Source: Pelomyxa schiedti
Taxonomy: Eukaryota; Evosea; Pelobiontida; Pelomyxidae
Length of the DNA: 28,686 nucleotides
NCBI GenBank assembly: GCA_020536535.1
Contig: JAHLWZ010001017.1
Coordinates: forward strand, 1-28,686
Reading direction: 5' to 3'
In this document: positions 1 through 12,400 of the stretch, one piece after another
Layout: each line of letters opens with the position of its first letter
Position numbering within the stretch: the first letter of the stretch is position 1
Program-made: the position numbers and the translations under genes
Notes under the pieces: model-generated
What the model was told of the DNA's origin: nothing
Databases searched by the model: none
The model's input: only the letters and a program-made list of their open reading frames with translations

Positions 1-2280
1 CTGGAAACTAGCTGTATCACTTCCCACTTCTGCAGAACCAACTGAGAAAACCAGGTTGATAAGGGCACAAGTGGGCATTCCCCATCACCAAGGCACAATT
101 CTAGCATTGTAGTTTACAGGGTGCAGCCAATGAACTTTGGGTTTATTGTTCTCACCACTGGAAGTTATTATCAACAAACCACCCTCCACCCCCTCTGTGG
201 GGCCATACATCTGTCGTCTACAAGGTCCTATTTAGCCTGGCGGGTTTTTGAAGCAATCCACTAACTCTCTCCAGGATAGAATGTACGTGTTTGGTGGCAA
301 CTCTGGTCCATCAAATACCCTTTGGCAATTCACATTTTCCAACTCCTCTTGGGAACAGATAGACACGCCTAATACACCTCCTCAGCATCAGTTTCACACA
401 TCTGTTCTAGTTGGTAATTTACTTTATGTGCTGCTTGGTATGTTGTTTACTCTCAATCTTGTGTCTGTAACTTCGTCCAGCTTCTCATCGCACCCCTAGT
501 CCCAGTTACTTTTCCCTCGACCTCGATACTTTAGCCTGGACAACTCTCTCACCTCCTCCAATCACCAATCTTCTTCGTGGTGCAGCCTCTACTTCCTTCG
601 GCTCCGGTACGATATTTCATGGTGGCAGATTCAAAGTAAGTTCCAGTGCATTGTAATCAGGTACTTATGACGGACAGAGTCGCATATCTGACGAAGTGTG
701 GCATCACTCCTCTGGAGAGTGGTCACAAATTGTCCCAGAAGGACTCACTATCCCTTTGTACTTTCACACATTAGTTCCATGGGCTGGGGATGTTTGGATT
801 TTTGGTGGAGTTGGCTTAAATGGCAATACAAACCACTTACTCCAATTGACCTGCATCAAATCTGCTATTAAACCATTATACGATGACTTCGCCGATATCC
901 CTGACCACTGTTTATTGAACATTTTATCTTTTCTTCCGTATGGGAACCAGAGTATCTAGTACCAACAATATTCCAATACACAGTATTAGGGATATAGACC
1001 TTGGGCGTTCATGTCGAGTTTCCATACGCTTCAGGAGGTTAGCATCGTCTGAAGAGTTGTGGAAATCGCACTGCACGAGAATATTTGTAGTAATACCTTC
1101 ACATTCTCACATTTAACTTTACAAGGGGGATAGTACTCTCTTGGAACAATACTATTCCAAATCCGCAGTTATGCACTCGCAACATCAGCGTGATAAATTC
1201 TGGAAGGATGCCTATTACTACCTGAAGGGCAAAGATCCATCTTTATGTGACAGCGTTTTTCTGTACAAGGATAAACAATGGCTGGCAAGTAAGGTACCGT
1301 TTTGTTCATTCAAAAAAGGGCATTAATTATATGCTCAGAATAACTTCACCTTTATCCCAGATTCCTGCAGCAGATGATCTCTTCGTTGCCGTTTTGGGTA
1401 TCTTTTCCCATGTTTGTATGATCTCGATTAAGCAAACGTACTCATAGGTAGCGGAGGTGTGGGAAAGGTACCACTCCTTTTCTTTTTCCCTTAGTCCTTA
1501 CTCTAAGGCAGTCATCCCTTACATCCACTTATATGGTTTCATAGTGTGTTCCTTTTCAATTTCTTTCCTACTTAATGTGTGAAGTGAATCGACTGCCGAC
1601 TCACCTCTCGGTAAGTGGTACAGAAAGTGTGTATTAATCCAGGACTACCCTGTATGGTGTGCAATTCTCCTTTTTCTGTTTTTGTCTGTTTGTAAATTGC
1701 TCCTAAGGTTTAATGTACTTGACCCCGGCAGTAACGCTCTTGTTTCAAGTTGCAATGAGACTCGGTATCCTACAACTATTTGTTTCTTCATAACTGTAAT
1801 GACGTCAGGACAGCGACTTCCAAAGGCATTGGACTTGTGCATGGATTCATTTTGATGTATTCTGTAGCTGACATGGAATCATTCTGCTCTGTGAGTCGCA
1901 TACTCGGCGAGATTGCCAAAATGAGGGGCCTTGTGGGAATACCTTATGGGTTCAGTTGGCCAGCAATTGTAATCTGTGCTAATAAGGTAAATGCCACAAA
2001 ATATAAAACGTGAAATTCTGACGCAAGAGCAACAGATGGACTCACCACACGCTGCACATGCAGTCCCTGACCAAAAGGGGAAAAGTCTAGCTTTATCCTT
2101 TGGATGCCCTTTTGTAGAGACAAACGCACTCTCAAGGTGCTTTCCATCGAATGTGAAAACATTTAACCAAAAAATTACAGTGACAGTGCAGCAGCCCTTT
2201 TCGAGATAGTAGCACTCGAAACCACCAAAAATGCTGTGGGTAGGCCACCCTCCCCCCAAGCAAAATGCCACATAATGTAA
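1..2280 (+). CDS. Kelch - F-box - Ras-type GTPase fusion protein with CaaX tail (5' partial)
   Basis: Kelch repeats come first: a glycine pair preceded by aromatic residues (MYVFGGN near 280, VWIFGGVG near 795) and motifs such as GHTSVVYK. They are followed by a full F-box (DIPDHCLLNILSFLPYG ... RRLASSEELW, about 880-1080), a linker containing FWKDAYYYLKG, and a Ras-like G domain. Exons I can join in frame: to 70, 120-224, 275-437, 481-621, 661-951, 990-1089, 1126-1293, 1361-1397, 1448-1467. Each join uses GT...AG and keeps one frame, which argues for one gene rather than two. The protein ends in the box CHIM with stop at 2278-2280. F-box proteins normally bind Skp1 in SCF ubiquitin ligases and kelch propellers bind targets; here a prenylated GTPase would put the ligase on a membrane (inference). 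The N-terminus lies outside the window. Exon joins between 1467 and 1800 are unresolved. Confidence 0.8.
1361..2280 (+). other. Ras-like GTPase domain of the kelch-F-box fusion
   Basis: The P-loop is created by splicing and reads VAVLGSGGVGKS, preceded in frame by F-box linker residues. Later come LVHGFILMYSVADMESF (the beta-4/alpha-3 region of Ras proteins), a G4 box ICANK, a G5-like ETNALSR after GCPFV, a C-terminal helix (AAALFEIVALETT) and the CaaX box CHIM. Switch I and the DxxG (G3) box are not clear: the 1512-1800 stretch gives YRKCVLIQ and NVLDPG as the nearest matches. Either introns there are misread or the switches are divergent. A methionine at 1331 lies inside the intron 1294-1360, so a separate Ras gene starting there is possible but less likely than the fusion. 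Confidence 0.75.
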
Positions 2281-2365
2281 AAAAAAAAACCCATCACAGC
2301 TCTTCTTTTTACTTGGGCGAAATCAGTGGTGTCCCACTTCACATAAGCCGAAAAACAACCAAAAA

Positions 2366-5300
2366 ATGGATGCAGCGCAACGGTCTGCAGTGGGTGCTGC
2401 CGAGCCCAAGATTATGGGACTGCAGCAGAACCCCTACGCCACAACCACGAGCGCGACCACCACAAACAACAACAACAACAACGGGCCCCACGACCTCCAG
2501 GAGGAGGGGGAGCAGGAGCAGCCAGAGGAGGACGAGTCCATGAGCGCCGCCACCGCGACGTACAGCAGCACGTTCACCGCCGACCCCGACGCCTCCGAGC
2601 TGCGGCGCGTCCTCACCCGCCTCTCCGTGCTCCGCAGCCCCGCCGCGACCGGCTCCTCCCCCTCGCCCTCGCCCTCGCCGTCCGCCGCCCCTGGGCGCCC
2701 GCAGGCCCCCGCCCCGCCGCAGTACGAGGCCTCCGCCCCCGCGAGCGGGGCGTGCGATTCGCAGCCCGACACGGCAGGAGCGGGAGGGGGAGCCGTGGGC
2801 GGCGGCGCGAGGCTGGTGGGCCGGTCCAGCAGCAGCGGCACCAGCTCCTTCGCACACCGGAAGCCCTCCCTGCTGTTGTCCCCGCATCTGCTGCAGCAGG
2901 GCCCCCCCGCCCCCTCGCCCTCTGTGCAGGCCAGTCCCAGTGCCCAGGCGGCCCCCCGCAGTATCATCAACAAGACCGGCATTGTTACTATGCGTCAGGT
3001 TCAGCAACAGCAGCAGGTGCTGCAGCGTCCACGTGAAGACTCTGATTCTGCTGCTTCTGCTGCGGCGGCGGTTGCAAATTCATCAGTTGAGGAGCCGGAG
3101 ATGAGGTCGCAGCAGACTACTTTGGAAATTGGAAATGTCAAAACCACAACAGGGTTGCAATCACTCGGAACTGAAGAAGCTGCAGCACCACTGGATTCCC
3201 GCACACAAAGTAAAGAGACAGACCTGGGGAAGGCCGTGAAAGTGCCCCTGTCCACACACAGTCCATCACCTCCTCTTGTGGAGGCTCCAGCGCCACTTAC
3301 TGAGGCAAACATTGTCAATCAAGTTCTGGTGGAGGAGAGACCATCAGTGGAACACGAAAATTTTAGACAAACACCTGGGAAAAATGAGGAGGATTTAGAG
3401 GACTCACCACCGTTGAGTGACAATCCCCAGGGAAAATCACATGGTTTTAACTCTACCCTTTTGAGTGCTTCTGCACCAGCAAAGCAATTGAAAAAACACA
3501 TGAAAAGTGAAGAGGTTTCACTTCAGCTTTTGGATTTGCTTTTTGTTTGTCTAAATCATTTTAGGATGACTTAGCCCTCGACTCCTTCAGGAGCTATGAT
3601 GGGTACCCAATGAATAAAACCAGTGTGTGGTTAATTGCTTTTCAGAAGTGAAATTATTGAACAACACAATCAAACTGTTTCACTTGTTCAATCTGAAATA
3701 CAACTTCTGCGTTCCAAAATTGAAACCATGGTTGTTTTCCTGTAATTTTATCAAGTGGTAACATTCCAAGGGAGTTATTGACAATTTTGATCCCAAGTCA
3801 AGGTAATCTTCCATGATTCGAGCATAACAAATATTTGGTGAAAAGAAATTTAGTAACTGTTTTAGTGTGCAACAACAAATGGAACAAATACAGCAATTGA
3901 TGAAGGACAACACAAAACTTATTTCAACACAAAAGCAACAGGTAGCTGTGTCATGTTCGCCCATTCAAATTAACCTTTAACAGGCAGAACGAATTAAACG
4001 CCTCCAAAATAGGCTGGAAAGCCTCCAAAGAAAGTTTGATGTTTGCCTCACAGAAAAGGTAGTCCTCTTTTATCTCCAATTGCCTGATGTGTGCAATACA
4101 GAGTAAACTCCTTGCTGCATCCGAAGATTATGAACTTCAAATAAAGGCACTCAGATCCAAAGTTCACACACGAGATGAACAGGTTTTTAGGCATTCCTTC
4201 TGGGTTTTTAACTGAATGGTATAAGATCCTCCAAATGCGGAAACAGTATCAAGAATCTGCAGCCTCTGACCAACTACGCTGGTTGCAGACTCTCTCTGAG
4301 AAAGATGCTGTTATTTCTGAACTACAAGTTTGTGTGACACTCCTAAGGCACGTTAGTTTAACCACGAACTCAGGATCACTTGAAAGAAGAGAGAGAAAAA
4401 TTTACTGTTGAACAAAACTACTCAAAGCAATTACAGTCCACCATCAACTCATCAGAATCCTCCATCACTAATGTAAAACAAACCATAAACAACAATTACC
4501 TGGAGAAGTTACCTTGACTCCCCTTTCAGGCTGCAGAGACCAAAATACATTATGAGGCTCTTCTAGCTCTAAAAGACAAAACGATTGAAACATACGCACT
4601 GGTTTATCACAGGAAAACCGGTCCCTTTTAACTTTGTTTTTTGTAAACATAGAAGGCGAAAACTCTTGAAGAGCAGTTGCTCCTTAAGCAAACTTATGAC
4701 AAGGAAAGAGAAACAGGGCAAAATCAGGTAGGTAACATGCGGGATTATGGTGCACTGATCCTATTTTGCAGAGACTTCCAAGTCCGAAAGCACAACAAGT
4801 ATATAACGGTTTTTTTCACCTCACCTGCAAAACATTTTTTATCAGCTACTGGACTCCCACTCACAAACACCAGTGGTAGCTAACTCCGTGAATCCCACAC
4901 CCACAATACCCCAAGTGAGAATAGAAGGTTCTTTGGATTGTATTTAGAAGATCTCCACCAATCATTTGGCAGATATGGAAACCAACCTGGATACTCCTCT
5001 CTCTTCAAATCTTGCCTCAAATACACTCCATGGACACCCACACTTGAAAACACGTGAGTTTTAAGGCCTTACTTTCCCAAAACTCACACCACACCAATTC
5101 TTAGAGTCACACTTACTTCCAAGTAGAAGAACTCCTCAAGGAGATTCCCGTCAAAGAGGAACTTGTATCAACTTTTCAACAAAAAGTAGATCAACTCCAT
5201 AGCTCATATGTCACAAGGGTATTCACAGCCAACCTGCCTTAACTGTTACATATCTCTTAAAACCAGATTAGAGACTTGGAAGATCAACACAAATCTGAAA

Positions 5301-7144
5301 TTGAAGACCAAAAAAATGCCTTGAGGTTGTTTCAGCCATCTTTTTTCCTAATTACTAAAGACTGTATGCAAAGAAATGTTGAAGTACGACACAAAAACGA
5401 GCTGGAGGATATGAACCACCAATTCAATGACATCATCCTCCAGAATAAGGGTGTGCGTTGTTTACTTTCGCGGCGTGATACTAACTACTGGTTCTAGCTG
5501 TATATAACGAAAGGATTCAATCCTTGCAGTTCCAGTTACAGAGAGCAAAGCAGGAACTTGTCAAAGCTCATGAAGCCACGTCTGCAAGATTCTTTAATCT
5601 ATTTACACTAAGAAATACAGCACACAAACTGTACAGCAATATGAAAAACAACAAAAGCTGCTAAGACAACAACTACAAGAGGAAAGATCTGAGAGGGCAG
5701 CTCTAGATGCCGAGCTGACAACAATTAGTATTCAAGTTGAGGTATTAACAAATGAAGCAAATCTGTATTTTAGCTCCTGACTTATCCATTTCCAGGAACT
5801 GAAGACGCGAGGTGAGCCACTAAATGGGACAAAACCAGATGGTGTACTTTGTTCCAATCAATTTTTATCTGTACCTTCTCTAATACTTATTACCGAAATA
5901 ACTCATTTCGATTTCTAAGGGTACACTTTCTAGTCGCCAGCAAAATTTTGGTACTCCACTCTTGAACCAAGAGTTCACATCAGGTCTCAGTGGCTCAACA
6001 AACCTAAAGAAAACCAGGTTTGTTCATTTCTGCAGAGCCAAGTTGTAACATGCACAGAGAAACTAGTTTGGATCGCATTGGAATGGAAGACAGTACAGAT
6101 TTTTGTTCCCCTGGGCAGCCATCCTTGGCTCCCGAAGTTCAACCCCGGCGTATACACACTCCAATACCTATTAATAGCACACCCCCACCTGACCAATATC
6201 AACCCACACCGCAGTTTGCGCCTCCCAATGTGCCAACTGCAGCACAGAAACAATCACAGTCTGGCCTACCTCAGAGACTACAATCACCAACAACGCATGT
6301 GAGCCAACGCTATGCGCAGAGCCAAGTCGACCAGCAGCTTGAGGTCCCAATGGGCCCTCCTCCGGCTCACACTTCGCCCAAACCAAGACAACTATCGCCG
6401 AATCGCGGACCGGCACCAACATCACCGAACCGCGGACCACAGCCGCCAACATCGCCGCAAATTCTTGAGAACTCTGATCCTCTGCTTGGTGCCTACGACA
6501 TCAATGCTCTGAAGCAGGAACTGGCCAATAGGCTTCTGATGCTGAACAACGTCAAGTCTCTCCACTCACGTAATACCGCGACTCCCAGCCACAACAAAGC
6601 CACCGCGAAACAACGGAAACCACAGCAACAACAGTCCCTGGCGCCACAACAAACAACCCATAATGCACATCCAAAAGCCGGCACCCCGACTAAAAGGGCA
6701 GCAGTGCCAACAACCGCGCAGTACAGGGGCAGAGGAGCGCCAACAAACGCGGAAGGTCTCAGGAGCAATTCGAAATCCACTGCACACATTCATCCCACAA
6801 TGACAACAAGCTCGCAGCATCCATACAGGCGAAAGCTTCTTCAAATGATTGACGGCTTACCACTACAAATAACCACTTCTGTGGCACCATCAGGTTTTTT
6901 TTTCCCTTTTCCTCTAGTTAGTGGCTTTCACTCTTATGACACTAACTAATACCCAAACCACCCACTGACAGTTGATGCACATCACCACCAGCAAGTTACA
7001 GTGACCACGTCCCATCCTTGTGTGTGTGGCTGTGGTAGTTCTTGTTCCTCACCTTCTTGTTGTTCCTCTGTGACTTCAACACCACGGAATGATGATCAGC
7101 AACAACCACAAATTCTGTCTCTTCCAACTGACAATCGCTTGTAA
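2366..7144 (+). CDS. Large low-complexity, coiled-coil protein with C-terminal cysteine cluster
   Basis: I do not recognise an orthologue. The start ATG at 2366 opens a GC-rich exon coding a disordered Ala/Pro/Ser/Gln-rich region with a run of six Asn and an SPSPSPS stretch. From about 3560 to 5750 many short exons code heptad-rich helices, for example IIEQHNQTVSLVQSEIQLL, RIKRLQNRLESLQRKF and LRQQLQEERSERAALD, so a long parallel coiled coil is likely. From about 5920 the protein turns Pro/Gln/Ser-rich again, with a twofold SPNRGP repeat near 6405 and 6424, and ends with a His/Gln patch and a Cys-rich tail (CVCGCGSSC ... CC) before the stop at 7142-7144. The last intron is 6894-6971. The shape suits a scaffold or a cytoskeleton/centrosome protein, but that is inference. 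Its start lies only 85 bases after the previous stop. Confidence 0.75.
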
Positions 7145-7325
7145 TTCACCTCTACCCTCACCTCTATCCCACTCCATTTGTAAAACAACGCTTGGCCTCT
7201 GAGGCCCAAAAAACAAAGAAGGAATATTTCCGGGAGCAGTTGCTCATAATTATTTTTTAAAGGAGGAAAAAGTTGCCTCTTTCAAGATCTTCACTTAAAA
7301 AAAAAAACAACAAACCCTCGCAACG
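7145..7325. other. Intergenic region upstream of the helicase
   Basis: A short gap between tandem genes. It ends with an A-rich tract (about 7296-7314) directly before the helicase ATG at 7326. No other gene is seen. Confidence 0.5.
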
Positions 7326-9136
7326 ATGGCAGCAACTAGCGCAGCGGCATCATCGATTGTTACGGATGACGTAGCGGCAGCACAGCTGCGAGGTGCGCGT
7401 GTTAATAGACCCGATATTGACGACAAGACCGAATTTGAGACAAGCGAGGACGTCACCGTCAGCCCGTCTTTCGATAAGATGGGTCTCGGGGAAGAACTTC
7501 TGAGAGGCATCTACAACTTTGGTAAAGTGGAGCAGTTTTTTTTTTTCTTTTTTTCTTTTCCATTTCATGACGCGCGATTCTTGTTGGATGCGTTTTTCTT
7601 AGCCTCTTCGTCGAACAGGGTTCCAAAAGCCGTCAGCTATCCAACAGCGAGCTATCATTCCTATTACCAAACGCCGTGATGTGATTGCTCAGGCCCAGTC
7701 TGGTACTGGAAAGACGGCAACTTTTTGTACTGGAATTCTTCAGAATACGGACACTTCTTTAAGAGAGGTTATCTTCCCACCCTAAACACAACTAAACAAC
7801 CGCCGCCTCCACAGCACCTTCTCTTCTTCAAACTCCAACACCACATAACAGGTGATTGCATTGCTGGGACCCACATGCTGGGATTTACCCACCTCCCAAC
7901 ACTATACCTTCTCCCTTCTTTTCTTCACCTAAAAGCTCACCATCATCGGCACACTGTCTTTCCCCATGCTACGTCTTCTCTCTCCCTAACGCATTGTCTC
8001 AGGTGCAAGCTCTTGTACTCGCACCTACTCGCGAGCTTGCAGTTCAGATACAGAAGGTCCTTCTCGCTCTTGGTCACTACATGAGTATCCAAGTCCATTG
8101 CTGTATTGGGCAGAAGAAGATCAGTGAGGACATTAGGGTACTGAGCACAAACAATTTTCGAGTGTTAATCGCCCAAAGATGCTTGATAGTGGTGTTCACG
8201 TTGTCACTGGTACCCCAGGACGAGTTTTTGATATGATTTGCCGAAGGAACCTGAGGACCAGGGCTCTGAAGATGCTTGTTCTTGATGAAGCCGATGAAAT
8301 GCTTGGGTATGCCCAAGAAAAGGGTGTTCGAGCCTAATGCCTTTTCTAGCAAGGGGTTCAAGGAGCAGATTTACGATATCTATCGTTACCTCCCTCCAAA
8401 TACTCAAGTTGTCCTGTGCTCTGCCACTTTGACCCCAGATGTTATTGCAATCACCAAGAAGTTTATGAACGAACCCATCCGCATCCTGGTCAAGCGTGAT
8501 GAAATTACGCTTGAAGGAATCAAGCAATTCTTCGTGGCCGTTGAGAAGGAAACCTGGAAGTTCGACACGCTTTGTGATCTCTACGATACTCTCACTATAA
8601 CCCAAGTGTGTTTTTTCCTTTTTCCCTGTGCGCGTCCTCACCTCTTTGTAGGCCGTCATTTTCTGCAACACCAGGAGAAAGGTTGATTTCCTGACTGACA
8701 GGATGAGGAAAGTCAACTTCACTGTCGCTTCCATGCACGGCGGTAGGGTTGCCACGTCATTGTAGCGTTCTAACTCGTTTTCAGATATGCCACAGAAGGA
8801 ACGTGACGAAATCATGACCAGCTTCCGTAAGGGCCTCAACAGGGTCCTGATTACTACCGACATTTTGGCCCGAGGTATTGATGTCACACAAGTATCACTG
8901 GTTATCAACTATGACTTGCCCAACAACCGTGTGTTTTACCAGATCTTCCGCTGCCTCCTAACACACCCGAAGGTGAACTCTACATTCATCGCATTGGCCG
9001 ATCAGGCCGGTTTGGAAGGAAAGGTGTTGCCATTAACTTCGTAACCACTGAGGACATGGGTATCCTTCGTGACATTGAAATGTTCTATGCCACCCAAATT
9101 GACGAGATGCCCATGAATGTTGCTGATCTTATCTAA
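7326..9136 (+). CDS. eIF4A-family DEAD-box RNA helicase, probably eIF4A-III
   Basis: An ATP-dependent RNA helicase with all family motifs in order: Q motif ([10 protein letters not shown]), motif I AQSGTGKT, Ia APTRELA, Ib [41 protein letters not shown], ending MNVADLI at the usual eIF4A C-terminus. Introns include 7522-7618 and 7768-8002 (235 bases, the longest in this gene). Splices restore family residues exactly, for example [12 protein letters not shown]. The N-terminal block EFETSEDV, the segment [17 protein letters not shown] and KQFFVAVE...WKFDTL are closer to eIF4A-III (exon-junction complex core, nucleus) than to translation eIF4A, while AQAQSG is more eIF4A-I-like. The ATG at 7326 is the first in frame and gives a normal-length N-terminus. 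eIF4A-III is the preferred call; eIF4A-I is not excluded. Confidence 0.93.
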
Positions 9137-9432
9137 AAAGAACAAAACATTTGTCTTGTTGTTATTCGCCCTTCTGGTTTTGGACGTTACAGTCAAAAAA
9201 CGGGCTATTGAACGAAAAACAAGTGTATTTTGTTCGATTTTGATGCTAGTTTTGTTTGGCCGGTTTTTGCCTGAAACGTCCAATAGTTTTCAGCTTCCAA
9301 CACTTCGGTGCATTTTGGTCTTTGATTTCCCGACTGTTGGTTGGAAAAACATGATGTTGTGCCATTTTCCTATTCAGAATAGGAAGGACTTGTGGACTGA
9401 TGAGGTAGGGATAGGGTGAAGAAAAGAAGGAG
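9137..9432. other. Intergenic region, no gene seen
   Basis: T/A-rich spacer after the helicase stop. Open frames on both strands are short and show no recognisable protein. It probably holds the helicase 3' end and the next promoter. Confidence 0.5.
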
Positions 9433-12400
9433 ATGTCACCGAACAAATATAGGAAAAAAAAGTTTCAAAAAGACATGCCTGTTGCTGCACAACGGAGGCA
9501 GATTTCGGCGTGGTGTTGCTTCGCCGTTTCGGTATTGTGGGTGTGCTCATGCGGGGCTGCTGTTGTGTCTCCGATAGAGAATTCCATCTGGCTGAGCGAC
9601 TCGGCTATAACCAATATCCCAATCTATGGAAACATGGATATGGCGTTGGTTTGTGACAGCGACGTGTCCTGCCTATGGTGGATCAATTGGGGATATTCCA
9701 CTGACCTGCCCTACAATTGCACCGCGCAGTTGCTCTTTGGTGTCCCTTCTTGTATGCCAATGCATTATTTCTTGTTGGGAAGTGTTTGGTGTGTTGTTGT
9801 GTTTAGATTTTTTTTTTGGGGGGGGGAGGGTTAGTGAGTACTATGTGGTGCTGGGTGAGTGACAATTTTGCCAGATAAGCCAGTTGACAACAGAGTGATT
9901 CCTTATAATGCATGGCTTTCATTTGAAATGAAGGTCAATACAACTACTACGTTTTACTCCTCTTGGGGTGATGTGCAACGACGCTCTTTACTTGTTGAGG
10001 TACTGCCCTCTTACTTTTCTTCCTCTTTCTCAGGTTTTCCCCTGTGTGCCCTACCTTCCAATAGGAACAATCTACAATGCGCAGTAGTCAGGGAACTGTT
10101 CCTTTCCATGTTCTTCACAACATAACATTGATTTCTGAAACAACTCTGGTGTACAATGTTACTTTTTCAGTGAGGGATACTGTCACACCTTACACATATG
10201 TGCTCCACCCATTACCTGGAGAATTTGTACCAAACCCAGCTCCTCCTACATCAACTCCAACGATGCCACCAAGAAAGCCAGTGGTTAGTAACTTTCTCTA
10301 TCAGTAACCAAATGACAATGTGAACAGGATCTCTCTGTACTTGATAAGATGGTCCCCCGTAAGCCAGAGAAATTCGTACAGACGAATGCAATGTATTGGA
10401 TGCAGATGGTAGATGACTGGTATTGGTACAGTGCACTTCCAGATCAAGCTTTTACTATAGGCCTACAAGGTTTGGCAATGACTTGTTTTTTTTTTACTTT
10501 CTCAATGCTTTCCCCAAAGGACTTGCAAATAGAAACATACCCCAACTGTATCTTGTCTACGGGCCAAACTATGACTTCAAATACACGCAGGAGCTGTTCA
10601 GTTACTATCAAAAAACCAGAAATATGACCTTTACCTTCATTGAGACTTCCAAAGAGGCTTTGGATATCTTCATTGATAGCGTCAAGGGCTACGTTGTATG
10701 TATCGACTTATTGGAATATGGGTTCCCATACTCTTCTTTCAGATTTGGGATCTTAATGTTCGTAATTCTTTGACGGTTGCGTATACATTTGCTGGCTTGT
10801 ATGACGCTGTAGTTGTGTCAGAAGACATGATACCAATGGTTCAGAATGCAGATCTTCCCCTTTTACTGGATTTAAGAGGTGTATTCACAGGCAAATCTGA
10901 CGTGGAAGTAGTACTTCTAATTACAGCTAGTTTCTAATCTAGTAAAAGATTTTCCAATGGGCCTACGATCAGTACTGGGCTCAGACAAATAAGCAACACA
11001 TTGTCTGGCTTGGGGGAGATTGTTACCCTTCTGTGAAGCCTGGTTGATTCAATTCCTAAACCCAGCAGTATAAACTAATGTATACCCAAGGTGTTGCTGA
11101 CTGGGGTGTAAAGAACAAAATGTTCTTTGTTGACCTTTCCTGTCGCACAACAGACACAGACGAGTTTACTCTTGCTTCTCAGATGGTCTCAGAGATGGAC
11201 TCGTTCCCAATTGTGAGTATACTTTTTCCCCCGTCCCCATTGACTTAATTTCTTCAGGGCTGGGGATGGCATGACTACTGTAACTCCCCATTCATCTCTT
11301 ATTCGTGAAATGAAAGAGAGTATAACAGTGACCTACAGGTAAAGACATGGAGAGGGAGTATGTCAACTTGTTTTCAAGCTATGGAGGTTGGATCCATGGC
11401 CTAAACACGTACGTTGATTTTCTACCAAAGTTGCCGCCTAATTTTCTTTTCTTTTCTTTTGTTGTGGATCAAACAAAATAAAGTCTGCCGGACACTTCGT
11501 TCATCAATTTGGTTTGATAGCATAAAATTCGCATTTAAAAACCCAACGACACACAAAGATTCCCCTTCTCAATGACTGGACCTTCAAGAATCCTGTCAGT
11601 GACCCCTTCGTTTTTGATAAAAATATGGTCTATATTGTCCAAAAGCAAACTGATGGCATGGGGCTTGGTGCCTGGTACTTTGAATCATTCTTTTACCGCC
11701 AATCGCGCTTCATTCACAATCGAACACCGAAAAGTCAAATTTTACCCTCCAACAAACCTCGCCGCTTACCGTTTTCTCTTAATTTTCTAAAATATGTTGT
11801 GCCAGGACCGACCCAACTCGGGGTCAAATCCCTTGTGCTTGGGAAACTCAACCTGATGACTATATCTATTCACCATCACTGTTGGAGTTCTGGTATGCCA
11901 ACATGACAAACAACGACTACATAATGGCATCCTTGTCTGGACCGGGCTATGTATTACTGCTTGCCACACTTTGCTTATCTGTAATAACTCTCTTTTTTTG
12001 GTAGATGTACCCAAAGAAAATCCCAGCTGATGACTTCCATCCTTTACTCAACATCGCTTTAGAATGGATGGAGCCTCTGGATATGCACGCAATGTCCGTG
12101 ATGGATAGCAGTGAAGGATCGACGGTAACAGGGAACCTGGACCTACCCAAGGAAATCGTAGACGAGTACTTTTCCTGGATGCCTAACTTACTGGGGTTCG
12201 TCAATGGGTGTGTAGGACTGGAATCCTTCCTCCGGACCAACTTTCTCCAGATATGCTGCCGCTTATACGTTTGCGGTTAATGACTCGATACCGTTCCTGT
12301 CTTATGAGTACTATGTCGATCCAGACACTCCCGATGATCAAGTTGTCGCCGATATTCAACTGGTGTGCTCGGCCATTCTCACAGAGACACCTCTCTAACC

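Noticed and set aside
1331-1447. Separate Ras gene starting at ATG 1331
   Set aside because: The ATG lies in an intron with good ends (1294-1360) and the upstream linker joins the P-loop exon in phase; kept only as an alternative.
2339-3007. Long minus-strand open frame (222 codons)
   Set aside because: Antisense to the GC-rich first exon of the coiled-coil gene; Gly/Arg-rich translation typical of GC-rich shadow frames.
7768-8002. Small gene inside the eIF4A intron
   Set aside because: Open frames there are short, His/Leu/Pro-rich and show no domain; the intron ends restore [14 protein letters not shown].
8204-8908. Minus-strand open frame of 234 codons
   Set aside because: Lies entirely opposite conserved eIF4A motifs (DEAD, SAT, VIFCN); no domain of its own.
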